Counted from the stretch's first letter, positions 9,538 through 21,900 are shown. The stretch: 64,000 nt of DNA from Clostridiales bacterium (GCA_012512855.1 JAAZDK010000009.1:1-64000), one strand, 5' to 3'. Numbers and translations are program-made. The notes: a model not told the origin generated them from the letters alone.

Positions 9538-9924
9538 ATGCCGGGAAAGAAAATCAACGGCCACCCGCTGCTGCTACTGGACAACAGCAATATGAACCTT
9601 CTGTTTAACGAGGGTGATTTCAAATGCACCAACATGACCTTTGAGGAAGCCAGAGAAATTGTCGGTATGTATGACAAGAATGATATCATCCTCTGCTTCT
9701 CCCATCCGGATACCTATGACATCATTTTTAACTACCTTAATATTCCCAAGAAAGACTACGAATACAGGGAGCTAAAAAACATGGAGGTTGGCCAGGACGG
9801 AATCATATTTAAGAAATATATCACACCTTCTGAATCCCAGCCAATTATACACGCCGATGGGGTAGAGGCCAAGAAAATACAGAATATATATGTCTATTGT
9901 GTACATGTGACAAGAATTAAGTAA
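9538..9924 (+). CDS. Hypothetical protein, 128 aa
   Basis: Start at ATG 9538 after aggaaggag RBS; no recognised family. Confidence 0.75.
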   Translation: MPGKKINGHPLLLLDNSNMNLLFNEGDFKCTNMTFEEAREIVGMYDKNDIILCFSHPDTYDIIFNYLNIPKKDYEYRELKNMEVGQDGIIFKKYITPSESQPIIHADGVEAKKIQNIYVYCVHVTRIK

Positions 9925-10202
9925 AAACGGTATTAAATTAAGCAATAAAATAAACTCTAAAAAATAACGAAATAATAGATTTTCAAGTTATCTATTGCTT
10001 TAAATCAATCAGTTTTAAAAGCAATCAGTTTAAAGGCTAAAGCATAACAGCATATACCCTTAGCTGCTATATGAAATATACAGGTCAGCTAATAAGTACA
10101 TACAGATAAGTTCATATAATGACCTTAACAAATAATCTTAAAACCAACTCTAAATCAAAGCTTGCATTGTAAACTATAAAAGCAGGCCTATTATCGCATA
10201 AA

Positions 10203-10230
10203 AAAGGCAGGTGACTGTTCACCCGCCTTA
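10203..10230 (-). terminator. Terminator of tpx
   Basis: AAGGCGGGTGaacagtCACCTGCCTTTTTT on minus strand. Confidence 0.75.
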
Positions 10231-10238
10231 TCTGTGTG

Positions 10239-10754
10239 TTACAAGACAGCCCTCACAGCCGCCAAGGCCTTTTCATAATCCGGATGCTCGGACATTTCCC
10301 TGACATATTCCACATAAACCAGTTTATTGTCCTTATCCAGCACAAATATTGATCTCATGTCCAATTGAAGCTCCTTTATCAGTACTCCATATGCCAGGCC
10401 AAAGGATCTGTTTTTATAATCGGATAAGGTTATTACCTTGTCCACACCTGCAGCGCCACACCAGCGGGCCTGTGCGAAGGGCAAATCAACCGATACTGTT
10501 AAAATAACCACATCCTCGCCCAGTGAAGCAGCTTCCTTGTTAAAACGACGGGTCTGGGCATCACATACACCTGTATCAAGTGAGGGTACTACCGATATCA
10601 GCTTTACCTTTCCTTCAAAATCAGCCAGGGTCACCTCAGTAAGCAAATCCTTATTCAATGTAAAATCAGGCGCTTTATCACCTGCTTTAAGCTCAGCTCC
10701 CAACAAAGTAAGCGGATTTCCCTGCAATGTTGCCACTCCTGTACGTTCCATCAT
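10239..10754 (-). CDS. tpx: Thiol peroxidase
   Basis: Tpx pattern: [22 protein letters not shown]...[15 protein letters not shown]. Confidence 0.95.
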   Translation of the reverse strand: MMERTGVATLQGNPLTLLGAELKAGDKAPDFTLNKDLLTEVTLADFEGKVKLISVVPSLDTGVCDAQTRRFNKEAASLGEDVVILTVSVDLPFAQARWCGAAGVDKVITLSDYKNRSFGLAYGVLIKELQLDMRSIFVLDKDNKLVYVEYVREMSEHPDYEKALAAVRAVL

Positions 10755-11103
10755 ACTATTACCTCCTTATCATTTATTGTGGATAGCTTCAAAAGAATAC
10801 TACTATCTCCAGCCTGCAAATATTATAAGTATTAGAGCTGAATATTATCAGTTAAATAAGTGATCTTTTTCGATACACTATATAATGCTCCATATGTATA
10901 TATTAATTCAAACCAGGTTCCTGATCTGCGAAATTTCTTGCAGCAGTAGTTTATAATTGAGCTACTTTATATTCATCAAACAGGATTTTTCACCTCATTT
11001 TATATATAATTAGATCTCAATTTTTATTTCTATAATATTCAATCTGATATAAGATAACTGCCCTTTTTCATCCATATGGGCAAATAAAATATAGTAAAAA
11101 AGC

Positions 11104-11130
11104 AGATGCGCCCCGGGGGGAGGCGCATCT
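11104..11130 (-). terminator. Terminator of reverse rubrerythrin gene
   Basis: 9-bp stem AGATGCGCC/GGCGCATCT followed by GCTTTTTT on minus strand. Confidence 0.8.
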
Positions 11131-11187
11131 TTGATTTTAATATGTATAGGATAATAGGGGATACTATTCAGCATTTTATCATCAATA

Positions 11188-11730
11188 TTAACTGAAGTAT
11201 CTTTCAAGCAAGCCCTTAAACGCCTTGCCATGTCTAGCTTCATCCTTAGCCATCTCATGAACCGTGTCATGTATGGCATCCAGATTGGCAGCCTTAGCTC
11301 TAGCGGCAAGATCCTTCTTGCCCATGCAGGCACCATTTTCAGCCTCTACTCTCATCTGAAGGTTTTTCTTAGTGCTGTTTGTTACTACCTCACCAAGGAG
11401 CTCAACAAATTTTGCTGCATGCTCGGCCTCTTCAAATGCGGCCTTCTCATAATACATACCAATCTCAGGATAACCTTCCCTGAATGCTACTCTTGCCATA
11501 GCAAGATACATACCTACCTCAGTGCACTCGCCCATAAAATTATCTCTCAGATCCTTGATAATATCCTCGCTGACACCCTGTGCAACTCCAACTACATGCT
11601 CGTCAGCCCAGAAGAGCTCCTCGCTCTTTTCAATAAATTTCTCCTTCACTGCCTTGCAAACCGGGCACTGATCGGGTGCTGTGTCACCTTCATGTACATA
11701 ACCGCATACCTGGCAAACAAATTTCTTCAT
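11188..11730 (-). CDS. Reverse rubrerythrin (N-terminal rubredoxin domain)
   Basis: [15 protein letters not shown]...CPVCKA rubredoxin knuckles precede ferritin-like diiron motifs; RBS ggaggag. Confidence 0.93.
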   Translation of the reverse strand: MKKFVCQVCGYVHEGDTAPDQCPVCKAVKEKFIEKSEELFWADEHVVGVAQGVSEDIIKDLRDNFMGECTEVGMYLAMARVAFREGYPEIGMYYEKAAFEEAEHAAKFVELLGEVVTNSTKKNLQMRVEAENGACMGKKDLAARAKAANLDAIHDTVHEMAKDEARHGKAFKGLLERYFS

Positions 11731-12097
11731 TTTGTCGTCTCCTCCTGTTAAATTAATAATAGTAATCATTTCTGTTATTAGTATAATATGCCATTATTAA
11801 TATGTCAATACTTTTTTGCAATTTTCATATAACTATTTACTTGTTTTTACCAAAAAATTTGACAGTAGCTTTTTATTTATACGAATAAGCCCGCTATTAT
11901 AATTTATTTTGTCATTTATAAGTATTGTATTAAAGCTTATGCTTACATTTTAATAGAAGCTAAAGCAATTTATTTTAAATATGAGATAAATTCGGGTTAT
12001 TTTACTGCATAACCGGATTGCCTGCCTTCAGCAGTCAACCGTAAATAAAATGGCTGAGTATAAGACCCAGCCAGCGCTTTGTCTTCATAATATTAAA

Positions 12098-12502
12098 TTA
12101 TTCATCACCCATGCATTCAGGACACTTACCGTAAAAGAAGGTTACATGCCCTTCAATCTTGCCTTTAAAGCCCGCACCTGCAATTTTATTGATATGCTCT
12201 ATGGACTCCATCTCAAGATCATGAACTCTTCTGCATCTGTTGCAAAGAAAATGATAATGAGGCCTTACATTACCATCAAAGCGTTCACTGCCGTCCTGAC
12301 AATCTATCTTGATTATCTCGCCCTTCTGTACAAGTAAATTCAGGTTACGATATACCGTCCCCAGGCTGATATTCGGGTAGATTGTCCGTATTTTCATATA
12401 TACCATATCGGCAGTGGGATGCTCTTTGGTTTGCATCAGATATTCTCTGATGGCTTCCCTCTGGCGGCTATATTTATTGACAATCAACTCATCATCTCCC
12501 AT
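12098..12502 (-). CDS. perR: Fur-family transcriptional repressor, PerR type (a TTG start at about 12487 is also possible)
   Basis: Fur fold, H-rich NVRPHYHFLCNRCRRVHD and CPEC motifs; adjacent to peroxide-defence genes. Confidence 0.88.
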   Translation of the reverse strand: MGDDELIVNKYSRQREAIREYLMQTKEHPTADMVYMKIRTIYPNISLGTVYRNLNLLVQKGEIIKIDCQDGSERFDGNVRPHYHFLCNRCRRVHDLEMESIEHINKIAGAGFKGKIEGHVTFFYGKCPECMGDE

Positions 12503-12621
12503 CAATAATGATTACTATTATTATATAATTCCGCCAGACTTTAGTCAATATAATTCGTCAATAGCTTACTATGATTTTCTGCTTCTTTACGATTTATGCA
12601 AGGTCACCTTTGCAAGGCTCC

Positions 12622-14217
12622 TTATTTTTTATTGGCAGGCTCAATATTTATGCTCTTGCCCTTTATTTTTGCTGTCTTCATCACCTGAATTACCTCGGAG
12701 GCATATTCCCTGGGGACCTCTACAAAGGTATATTTATCATACATGTCTATACTGCCTATCAGCTTGCCCGGCATTCCTGTCTCACCGGCAATTGCACCAA
12801 GAATATCACCTGGCTTTACCTTCTGGTTCTTTCCAAGATTAATAAAGAGCCTAACCATTCCTTCCTCGGCACCTGTATCTCCAAAGTCATCAATTACGCT
12901 CGTCTCATCCTCTTCTTTATAGCTGTCATTGCCAAGAGCCATTTTCAGGAAGGCTGCTGCCAGCTCAAGAGAGGTGTAATCCTCGTTGTTCACCCTTTCT
13001 TCAATGATGCTAATCATTCTGCCAAGATCCTCATCCTGAATCAGAACGGAAGCCTTGTCCAGAATTTTACCCGCCTTTACCGAGGTTACATCATTGATGG
13101 AAGGTATTTGCCTGGCTTTTATTTTGGTTTTGCAGTATCTCATAATATCCTTCAGCTTGTATATTTCCCTTCCGGTTACAAGCGTAAAGGCCTTTCCCTC
13201 ACGCCCGGCCCTGCCTGTGCGGCCAATACGATGAACATAGTATTCATCATCCTGCGGAACATCATAATTAAATACCGCTTCAACATTGTCAACATCTATA
13301 CCTCTGGCGGCCACATCGGTAGCAACCAGTATTTCAGTCTTGCCATTGCGGAATTTGTTCATTACCCGGTCTCTCTGCTGCTGCTTCATGTCGCCATGCA
13401 GACCCTCGGCAAAATATCCTCTTCCCTGCAATGCGCCAGTAAGCTCATCCACCTGCTTTTTAGTATTGCAAAAAACCAGCGCCAGCTTCGGATTATACAT
13501 ATCCAAAAGCCTTGAAAGAACCTCCTCCTTATTTTTCGGAGTGACCTCATAATAATACTGTTCAATTTTGGGAACCGTAAGCTCCTTTTTCACTACCCTG
13601 ACCATTTGGGCATCCTTCTGATAGGTCTTTGCTATATCCAATATAGGCTGCGGCATCGTAGCTGAAAACAAAAGGGTCTGCCTTTGCTCCGGAACCTGCC
13701 CCAGAATTGTCTCAATATCATCCCTGAAGCCCATATTAAGCATTTCATCCGCCTCATCAAGAACCACCATTCTAATGTCATCCAGTCTGATAGTCTTCCT
13801 TCTCATATGATCCATTACCCGTCCGGGGGTCCCTATTATGATTTGGACTCCTGTCTTAAGTGATCTGATTTGCTTTGATATCTCCTGGCCTCCATAAACA
13901 GGAAGCACCTTTATACCATGCATAAATTTGGCCAGCTTCCTTAACTCCTCAGCCACCTGAATTGCAAGCTCCCTGGTAGGGCAAAGTACTATTGCCTGCA
14001 GAGATTTGTCCTTGGGATCGATCTTCATCAGCAGAGGAATACCAAAGGCAGCCGTTTTGCCGGTACCTGTCTGAGCCTGTCCTACCACATCCTTGCCCTC
14101 CAGTATCAGCGGAATAGCCTTGGCCTGTATGGGTGACATCTCTTCAAATCCCATTTCCTCAATAGCCTTAAGTATAGCCGGGTTTAAATCTAATTCTTCA
14201 AATTTCGTCAGTTGCAT
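12622..14217 (-). CDS. DEAD-box RNA helicase
   Basis: AQTGTGKTAAFG, DEADEMLNMGF, SAT, HRIGRTGRAG; C-terminal DbpA-like RNA-binding domain. Confidence 0.95.
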   Translation of the reverse strand: MQLTKFEELDLNPAILKAIEEMGFEEMSPIQAKAIPLILEGKDVVGQAQTGTGKTAAFGIPLLMKIDPKDKSLQAIVLCPTRELAIQVAEELRKLAKFMHGIKVLPVYGGQEISKQIRSLKTGVQIIIGTPGRVMDHMRRKTIRLDDIRMVVLDEADEMLNMGFRDDIETILGQVPEQRQTLLFSATMPQPILDIAKTYQKDAQMVRVVKKELTVPKIEQYYYEVTPKNKEEVLSRLLDMYNPKLALVFCNTKKQVDELTGALQGRGYFAEGLHGDMKQQQRDRVMNKFRNGKTEILVATDVAARGIDVDNVEAVFNYDVPQDDEYYVHRIGRTGRAGREGKAFTLVTGREIYKLKDIMRYCKTKIKARQIPSINDVTSVKAGKILDKASVLIQDEDLGRMISIIEERVNNEDYTSLELAAAFLKMALGNDSYKEEDETSVIDDFGDTGAEEGMVRLFINLGKNQKVKPGDILGAIAGETGMPGKLIGSIDMYDKYTFVEVPREYASEVIQVMKTAKIKGKSINIEPANKK

Positions 14218-14411
14218 AAAAATTCCTTTCCTTTTCCTTATTTAAATTTTTGCTTGTCTTTTCATAATTCTCATTTATTAATTCATATATACTTGAATAA
14301 ATGTCCTTCTGATCTCTTTTACTTTTCCACTGCTAATATTTATTATCAGCCTTCGTACTATTTATTCCCTTCTAATACGCAAAAAGGCTTCAAATTCGCA
14401 AAGAATAAAAA

Positions 14412-14442
14412 TGCTCTTAGTCCATCCGGGCCAAGAGTCTAA
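14412..14442 (-). terminator. Leader terminator/attenuator-like hairpin upstream of DEAD-box helicase
   Basis: minus strand gactCTTGGcccggatggaCTAAGagcatttttatt. Confidence 0.45.
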
Positions 14443-14584
14443 TCATTAACACCAATATATTATTAATTCATATCAATGCATTATGAAACAGATACTTTGC
14501 GTAGTATATCATTCATTGATAAATTCTGTCAAGGACTTTTCTTTAGCGGTAACCTAACACTTCCGGAATCACTTGTTTAATTCC

Positions 14585-16579
14585 TTAACGCTGCCTAGAT
14601 TTCTTCTGCCTTACCACAGCCCTGCCTTTATCAGAGGTCCGTCCGCCAGTTCCGGCTCCTTTTGCTGTCCCGGCAGTCTTTTTTCTGTCGGGCCCTGCCG
14701 CCATTTTATTCCTTTTACTGCTGCCGGCCTTGTCAGATTGCCCCGCTGCCTTATTATGTTTTTTGCCGCCAGCACCCTCCTGCTTAAGGGGGCGGATTAG
14801 ACATTTCCTGCCATATCCGATAAGATCCTCCCGTCCTGCTTTCTTCAGCGCCTCTGCCACCAGATGATAGTTTTTGGGATTGCGGTATTGTATCAGGGCT
14901 CTCTGCATAGCCTTCTCATGCGGGGACTTTGGTACATATACCTCCTGCATGGTTCTGGGATCAAGGCCTGTATAATACATGCAGGTGGATATCGTGGAGG
15001 GGGTCGGATAAAAATCCTGAACCTGCTCCGGCATATAGCCCATATCCCTGAGATATTCTGCCAGTGCTATCGCTTCCTTCAGGGTAGAGCCCGGGTGGGA
15101 GGATATCAGATAGGGCACAATATACTGCTCCTTGCCCAGCTTTTTATTAATCTTATTATACTTTTCCTTAAAGCCTTCATATACGGAATTGTCCGGCTTT
15201 CCCATAAGCTTAAGCACCGGATCGCATATATGCTCAGGAGCAACCTTAAGCTGACCGCTTACATGATACTGGCACAGCTCCGTTATGAAGGTATCGTCCT
15301 TTTCCAGCATCAGATAATCAAAACGAATGCCGGAGCGAATAAATACCTTTTTGACATTTGGCAGATTTCTTAGCTGGCGTAAAAGCTCAAGATAATCCCT
15401 GTGATCCACCTTAAGCATTTTACAGGGGATGGGGAACAGGCACTGTTTATTTATACAGGCTCCCTTGGTAAGCTGTTTTTCGCAGGCAGGATGCCTGAAA
15501 TTTGCCGTAGGCCCGCCCACATCATGAATATAGCCCTTGAAATCCTTGTCCCAAACCAGCTGGCTTGCTTCAGCAAGAATCGATTCATGACTTCTGGTCT
15601 GGACAATCCTGCCCTGATGGAAGGTAAGGGCACAGTAGTTGCAGCTGCCAAAGCAGCCACGGTTGGAGGTAAGGCTGAATTTAACCTCCTCTATTGCCGG
15701 AATCCCTCCCGCCTCTTTATATGACGGATGATAATCCCTCATATAGGGCAGGGCATATATCCGATCCATGTCCGACTGGCTAAGAGGCTTCGCCGGCGGA
15801 TTCTGGACAACGTACTCATTGTCCTTATATTTTTCTATCAATCTTTTCCCGCTAAAGGGGTCGGTATTACAATACTGTATATAAAAGCTTTCGGCAAATT
15901 TTCTCTTGCTGGCGCAAATTGAAGCAAAATCAGGCAGCTCTATTGCATCATAAACCCCATCCGTGCTTTTTGCTTTATATACCGTACCATCCACAAAGCA
16001 TATGTCCCTGACATCGATTCCGCTGTTTAAGGCGTCCGCTATTTCAACGATGGAACGCTCGCCCATACCGTATGAGAGAATATCGGCCTGAGAATCCAGC
16101 AGGATTGACCTTCTGACCGAATCGCTCCAATAATCATAGTGGGCGAGCCTTCTTAAGCTTGCTTCTATTCCGCCAATAATAATCGGAATCCTTTTATATT
16201 CCTTGCGAATCAGGTTGCAATAAACAATAGTAGCCCGATCAGGCCTTTTGCCCATCACTCCTCCGGGAGAGTAGGCATCTGTCTGCCTTCTTTTCTTCGC
16301 GACGGTATAATGATTAACCATTGAATCCATGTTGCCGCCACTGACCAGAAAGCCCAGCCTGGGTTCGCCCAGTATGGTTATGCTGGAGCTGTCCTTCCAA
16401 TCAGGCTGGGGAATGATACCTACCTTATATCCGTGGCTTTCCAATACCCTGCTTATAATGGCCGGACCAAATGAGGGATGATCAACATAAGCATCTCCTG
16501 TTACGAAGACAAAGTCGCATTGGATCCAGCCTCTTTTTTCCATGTCTTTTCTGCTTATCGGCAAAAAATCTCTTATCAT
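14585..16579 (-). CDS. YgiQ-family radical SAM protein
   Basis: [23 protein letters not shown] radical SAM CxxxCxxC; YgiQ-like length; basic low-complexity C-terminus. Confidence 0.93.
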   Translation of the reverse strand: MIRDFLPISRKDMEKRGWIQCDFVFVTGDAYVDHPSFGPAIISRVLESHGYKVGIIPQPDWKDSSSITILGEPRLGFLVSGGNMDSMVNHYTVAKKRRQTDAYSPGGVMGKRPDRATIVYCNLIRKEYKRIPIIIGGIEASLRRLAHYDYWSDSVRRSILLDSQADILSYGMGERSIVEIADALNSGIDVRDICFVDGTVYKAKSTDGVYDAIELPDFASICASKRKFAESFYIQYCNTDPFSGKRLIEKYKDNEYVVQNPPAKPLSQSDMDRIYALPYMRDYHPSYKEAGGIPAIEEVKFSLTSNRGCFGSCNYCALTFHQGRIVQTRSHESILAEASQLVWDKDFKGYIHDVGGPTANFRHPACEKQLTKGACINKQCLFPIPCKMLKVDHRDYLELLRQLRNLPNVKKVFIRSGIRFDYLMLEKDDTFITELCQYHVSGQLKVAPEHICDPVLKLMGKPDNSVYEGFKEKYNKINKKLGKEQYIVPYLISSHPGSTLKEAIALAEYLRDMGYMPEQVQDFYPTPSTISTCMYYTGLDPRTMQEVYVPKSPHEKAMQRALIQYRNPKNYHLVAEALKKAGREDLIGYGRKCLIRPLKQEGAGGKKHNKAAGQSDKAGSSKRNKMAAGPDRKKTAGTAKGAGTGGRTSDKGRAVVRQKKSRQR

Positions 16580-16637
16580 ATATAACTACTTTCTATAAAT
16601 TTATAAATTGAAAGCATAAATACTGCAGCCTATAATG

Positions 16638-16671
16638 CCTGATTAATGCTTCCGGCTATTAACATCAGGCT
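16638..16671 (-). terminator. Hairpin downstream of FKBP-type PPIase gene
   Basis: GCCTGATTAAT...ATTAACATCAGGC imperfect inverted repeat. Confidence 0.5.
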
Positions 16672-16734
16672 TCATTGCTCATCCAATTACTCACCGGCGC
16701 ATGATCTGAAGCTATGCTGTCACATTGTCCGGTA

Positions 16735-17826
16735 TCAATTAGCAGAGCTGTCAACTGTTGTATCGTCAACAATATTTTCCTTAACAACAGCATTTTCTAT
16801 AACAAGATCCAATGCTTTGACCCTTCTCATATTTTCTATGGTCTGCTCCTTCGTTTCATGATTGCGCAAACTTTCCTCACTTGAAACCCCGCGATCTGAC
16901 AAATACTTGGGAAGCAGCTCCTTATAATCATCCTCGGAAATCTTGATCTTTTCAGCATCTGCAATTGCTCTCTCAACGAGCTCAGCCTTTGCCTGCCCCT
17001 CGGCAAAGCGGCTGACCACCTGTTCAAACTCCTCTTTGGTCATTTCTATATATGCCAGATAATCATCCAGAGACACACCATAGGTAATCTGAACCTGCTG
17101 CTCCATAAAGCTTCTGTAGGTATCTGCATGATAATCCAGCAGGCTCTGAGGTATTGTTGAAAATGTCGATGTTTCTATCAGCTTGTTTAAAACCGCATTC
17201 ATCCGTTCGGTTTCAAAATTCTCATCGCTGATCTCCTGAAGCTGCTGTCTTACTGCATCCTTGTAAGCCTGAATAGAATCATACTCTGTGTTTTCCTTGA
17301 CATACTCCTCCGTCAGCTCCGGTACCTTGCTCTCGGAAATAGAATTAATAGTTATCTTAAATACAACAGCCTGTCCCGCCAAATCAGGATTGTTTTGATA
17401 TACCTCCGGAAAGGTTAAATCCAGCGATACGGTTTCACCTATGTTTGCTCCTATTAAGCCTTCTTCAAAGCCTGGAATAAACTGACCTGAACCAATTTTC
17501 AAATCTACTCCCTCAGCACTGCCTCCATCGAAAGCAACTCCATCCTTGAAGCCTTCAAAATCTATATTAACAATATCGCCATCCATTACAGCCCTGCCTG
17601 TAACCTCTTCAACAGTAGCATTGGATTCCAGCTGGTTCTGAATCATCTTGTCAACCAGGCTGTCGGTTATCCTAATCCTGTCTACCGTTACTTCAATACC
17701 CTTATATTCACTCAGCGTTACATAATCGCTTGCTTTAAACTTGTCAGCAGTGTCTTCCTTTTTACATCCCGCTGCAAGAGCCATTAAGCTAAAACATATA
17801 AGCATAAATAAACTTCTTTTCTTCAT
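16735..17826 (-). CDS. Trigger-factor-like FKBP-type peptidyl-prolyl isomerase lipoprotein
   Basis: Lipobox LAAGC; GRAVMDGDIVNIDFEGFKDG...GGSAEG FKBP motif. Confidence 0.9.
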   Translation of the reverse strand: MKKRSLFMLICFSLMALAAGCKKEDTADKFKASDYVTLSEYKGIEVTVDRIRITDSLVDKMIQNQLESNATVEEVTGRAVMDGDIVNIDFEGFKDGVAFDGGSAEGVDLKIGSGQFIPGFEEGLIGANIGETVSLDLTFPEVYQNNPDLAGQAVVFKITINSISESKVPELTEEYVKENTEYDSIQAYKDAVRQQLQEISDENFETERMNAVLNKLIETSTFSTIPQSLLDYHADTYRSFMEQQVQITYGVSLDDYLAYIEMTKEEFEQVVSRFAEGQAKAELVERAIADAEKIKISEDDYKELLPKYLSDRGVSSEESLRNHETKEQTIENMRRVKALDLVIENAVVKENIVDDTTVDSSAN

Positions 17827-17986
17827 CGATTTAATCCTTTCTCCTTAATCGGCCTTTAACCATAATAAGCCGGGTATTATAAATGCTTATTCCTTTATAT
17901 CATATTTCCGTTAAAAAATAAAGCAAAAAACTGTAATTCACAAATATTTCATTGTGTCCGACCAGGCTCCCATGCAACAAAAAAAA

Positions 17987-18022
17987 CAGCATTCAACACA
18001 TCAATGTCAAATGCTGCTTTCA
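17987..18022 (-). terminator. Terminator of c-di-AMP receptor gene
   Basis: minus strand AGCAGCATTTGACA...TGTTGAATGCTGTTTTTTTT. Confidence 0.8.
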
Positions 18023-18104
18023 TTTTAATGTCTTAATATGAATATATATTATAAGCCGTTAAGTGACTTTGCTTTATTCTGTACAATTTTAGAATTAAAT
18101 TTGC

Positions 18105-18422
18105 TTATATTTTTTCAAAGCGGTCTACATCCATTACAAAGATTGTGGCACCGCCCACATTAACAACTACATTCATGGAGGAGTATTCAGCTGTTCCCAT
18201 GGGATTGGTTACTACCTGCTGCCTTGGCCCGCATTCCTTTTTAACTATGGATATTACCTGGTCAACCTTTTCCTCTTCGGTTCCTATCATCAGGGTAGTG
18301 TTGCCTTCCCTGAGAAAACCACCGGTAGAAGCCAGCTTGGTAACAAAAAATCCATTCTTGTTCAAAGCCTCTGTGACATAGCTTGCGTCGATGTTGCGAA
18401 CAATTACATAGATTAATTTCAT
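18105..18422 (-). CDS. darA: Cyclic-di-AMP receptor (PII-like)
   Basis: MKLIYVIVRNIDA...LASTGGFLREGNTTLMIGTEEEKVDQV. Confidence 0.93.
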   Translation of the reverse strand: MKLIYVIVRNIDASYVTEALNKNGFFVTKLASTGGFLREGNTTLMIGTEEEKVDQVISIVKKECGPRQQVVTNPMGTAEYSSMNVVVNVGGATIFVMDVDRFEKI

Positions 18423-18688
18423 AAATAATTCCTCCTGTCTTTATAAAAGAAACTATACGGAACCAATCAGAGCATATGCTATAAAGGCTATAGAAAAATG
18501 CTTCTGAAAGCGTTAACACAAGTCATAAGCATATCGGTGGTAATTCTTATAGCCGAATCTCCATAGGAATTATTATGTTTATGATCAATGTTTTTCTAAT
18601 CATATTATAGTTCAAATTATACAAAAAGTAAAGGAATAATGCCAATTCTTATTTACATATTTTTACATTCTGGAACATGTCCTACAAG

Positions 18689-18740
18689 TTTCAGTCTTTC
18701 TAATCTTATATATTTCAGTCCTTTTAATCTTATATATTTC
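18689..18740. repeat. 24-bp tandem direct repeat, two copies plus 4 bp
   Basis: TTTCAGTCTTTCTAATCTTATATA / TTTCAGTCCTTTTAATCTTATATA / TTTC. Confidence 0.85.
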
Positions 18741-18997
18741 TATTGTATTTATATTTCTATATATTTCTTAGCATTATCAGGCATGATAAATAATATCAGC
18801 GTATACATTAAGTCTTTAGAGTAAAATGAAAGTAATTGAAGAAAAAAGCACAACAAACCCGCCATAGACTTATTGTGCCTTTTCATTTAAGCTTTATTAA
18901 TACTTTTTATTATTTTTTGCAAATTACAAATCAGTCATCATGCTTTAAGCCGTACCAGACGCTTACTGCATACAGGCAGTAAGCCTGCCATATCAGC

Positions 18998-21900
18998 TTA
19001 AATCTTTTCAACGCCCAGGGCTACATTCTCGCCATTAATATTCCATTCCTTGCTATAACCCTGCTGGCTGTCAAATATAAACTCTGTAGCCAACACCTGT
19101 GTCTTTATCTCTTCGGCATTCTGCTTCATTATACTTTGGATCCTGTCATTGCCGCTCTGATATACACGGATTTGATCCATAACCTCGAAGTCGGCTTCCT
19201 TTCTCATGGTCTGCAGCTTGCTGATGATCTCATTAACAAAGCCCTCCTCGATCAGCTTCTCTGTAAGATTTGTATCCAGTACAACAGTTATTCCGCGGTC
19301 GGAATCGGATACAAAGCCTTCCTTCTGGGAGGTTTCTATCAGTAAATCCTCCTTGTCAATGCTGACCTGGTTGCCCTCCAGCTCTATCGTCAGCTTTCCG
19401 CTTGCATTGATTTCCTCCATAGCCTTATTACCGTCAAGACCGGCCAGTAACGTGCGCAGTGCATTTATCTGCTTGCCGAATTTCGGGCCTAAGGTCTTAA
19501 GCTGCGGCTTAAAGCTGTAGGAGGTGAACTCGCTTACATCATCTGTGAAGATAATCTTCTTTATATTAAGCTCATCGGCAATTATTGAGGTATAGTATTC
19601 CGAAAGCTTTCCGTCAGCCCTAACATACATAGTGGCCAGAGGCTGACGGTTCTTGATGTTGACAGCATTTCTGCAGGCGCGGCCAAGAACGACTATCTCC
19701 AGTACCTCCTCCATGTCTGCCTCAAGCCTTTCATCAATCCAGGCTTCATTATATGAAGGATAATCGCACAGATGAACACTCTTTGGTGCGTTCTTATCCA
19801 GATTGCGGACCAGATTCTGATATATATCCTCCGTCATATAAGGTATGAAGGGGGCTGCCAGCTTCGCCAGGGTAACAAGTGTTGTGTAAAGGGTCATATA
19901 AGCATTTATCTTGTCCTGAGGCATTCCCTTGGTCCAGAAGCGCTCCCTGCTTCTTCTTACATACCAGTTGGACAGCTCATCCACAAAGTCCGCCAGCATT
20001 CTTGCCGATTCGGTTATGCGGTAATTTTCAAGATGGTCATCCACAGTCTTAACAAGGGTATTAAGCTTTGACAGGAGCCATTTATCCATAACCGATAATT
20101 TGTCATATTCCAGGCTGTACTTTGTTGCATCAAAATTATCAATATTGGCATACAGCACGTAGAAGGCATAGGTGTTCCACAAAGTACCCATGAACTTTCT
20201 CTGTCCCTCGGTTACCGCTGCATGATGGAAGCGGTTAGGCAGCCAGAGGGCTGAATTAATATAGAAATACCAGCGGATTGCATCAGCTCCGTGTCTTGCC
20301 AGCGCATCGAAGGGATCTACGGAATTGCCCTTGGATTTGGACATCTTCTGCCCGTTCTCATCCTGCACGTGCCCTAAAACAATACAGTTCTTGAAAGGAG
20401 CTACATCAAAAATCAGCGTTGATATTGCTAGCAGAGAATAGAACCAGCCTCTGGTCTGGTCTACTGCCTCACTGATAAAGTCTGCAGGGAAATGCTTTTC
20501 AAACAGCTCCTTGTTTTCAAATGGATAATGCCACTGTGCAAAGGGCATGGAGCCTGAGTCATACCAGCAGTCTATAACCGGCTTAACCCTGGTCATCTCC
20601 TTGCCGCATTGAGGACATTTAATCTTTACCTCATCAATAAAAGGCCTGTGCAGCTCTATATTGTCAGGGCAGTTGTCGGACATTGACCTCAGCTCTTCTA
20701 TGCTGCCTATGCAATGCAGATGCCCGTCCTCACACTCCCAGATGGGAAGAGGCGTTCCCCAGTAACGGTCACGGGACAGTCCCCAGTCCTGTACATTCTT
20801 AAGCCAGTCGCCAAAGCGGCCCTGACCGATGCTCTCCGGGAACCAGTTGATGGTATTATTATTCTCTATCAGCTGATCTCTTACTGCCGTCATCTTGATG
20901 AACCATGACTCCCTTGCATAGTAAATAAGAGGAGTGTCACAGCGCCAGCAGAAGGGATAGCTGTGCTCAAACTTCAGTACCTTAAACAAAAGGCCTTTTC
21001 TTGCCAGCATTTTCATGATGGGCTCATCGGCTGCCTTGCAGAAAAGTCCTGCCAGCTCTCCTGCTTCGGGCTTGAATTCTCCCTTGCCGTCGATCAGCTG
21101 TACAAATGGCAGTTCGTATGCTTTGCCCACCCTGTTATCGTCTTCACCAAAGGCCGGCGCAATATGAACAACACCGGTGCCGTCTGTCAGTGTTACATAA
21201 TGATCACAGGTTACATAATAAGCCTTCTTTTCTACCTGGGCATAATCAAACAAAGGCTCATATTCCAGGTATTCCAGCTCCTTGCCGCTATATCTGGCTT
21301 CTATCTCATAATCGCCGTCAATTACGCTGCCCAGCAGGGCTTCAGCCAGGATATAATGCTCGGTAGTGACTTTAGCCGGCTGCTCAGCCTGCTCATGCTT
21401 ATGGTCATGGCCACAGCTGCAGCTACAATCCTTCTTTAATACATTGCCCTTTTCATCCACCAAAACCTTAACCTTAACATAGCTCTCATCCGGATTAACG
21501 CACAAAGCCACATTGGAGGGCAAGGTCCAGGGGGTTGTGGTCCAGGCCAGGATAAATTCGTCCTTGCTGCCCTTAAGCCGGAACTTGGCTATAACAGACT
21601 TTTCCTTAACATCCTTGTAGCCCTGGGCCACCTCATGGCTGGAAAGAGGAGTTCCGCATCTGGGACAATAGGGTACTATTTTAAAGCCCTTATAAAGCAG
21701 GCCCTTATCCCAGATTTGCTTCAGTGACCACCATACGGATTCAATATATTCATTATGATAGGTAACATAGGGATTATCCATGTCTGCCCAGAAGGCTACC
21801 GTCTGGGAAAAATCCTCCCACATGCCCTTATACTTCCATACGCTTTCCTTACATTTTTGAATAAAGGGTTCAAGGCCATAAGCTTCAATCTGCTCCTTGC

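Noticed and set aside
12571-13515. 314-aa plus-strand ORF
   Set aside because: Antisense to the well-supported DEAD-box helicase; no RBS or family motifs.
20963-21439. 158-aa plus-strand ORF and neighbouring plus ORFs within ileS
   Set aside because: Antisense to ileS; no independent support.
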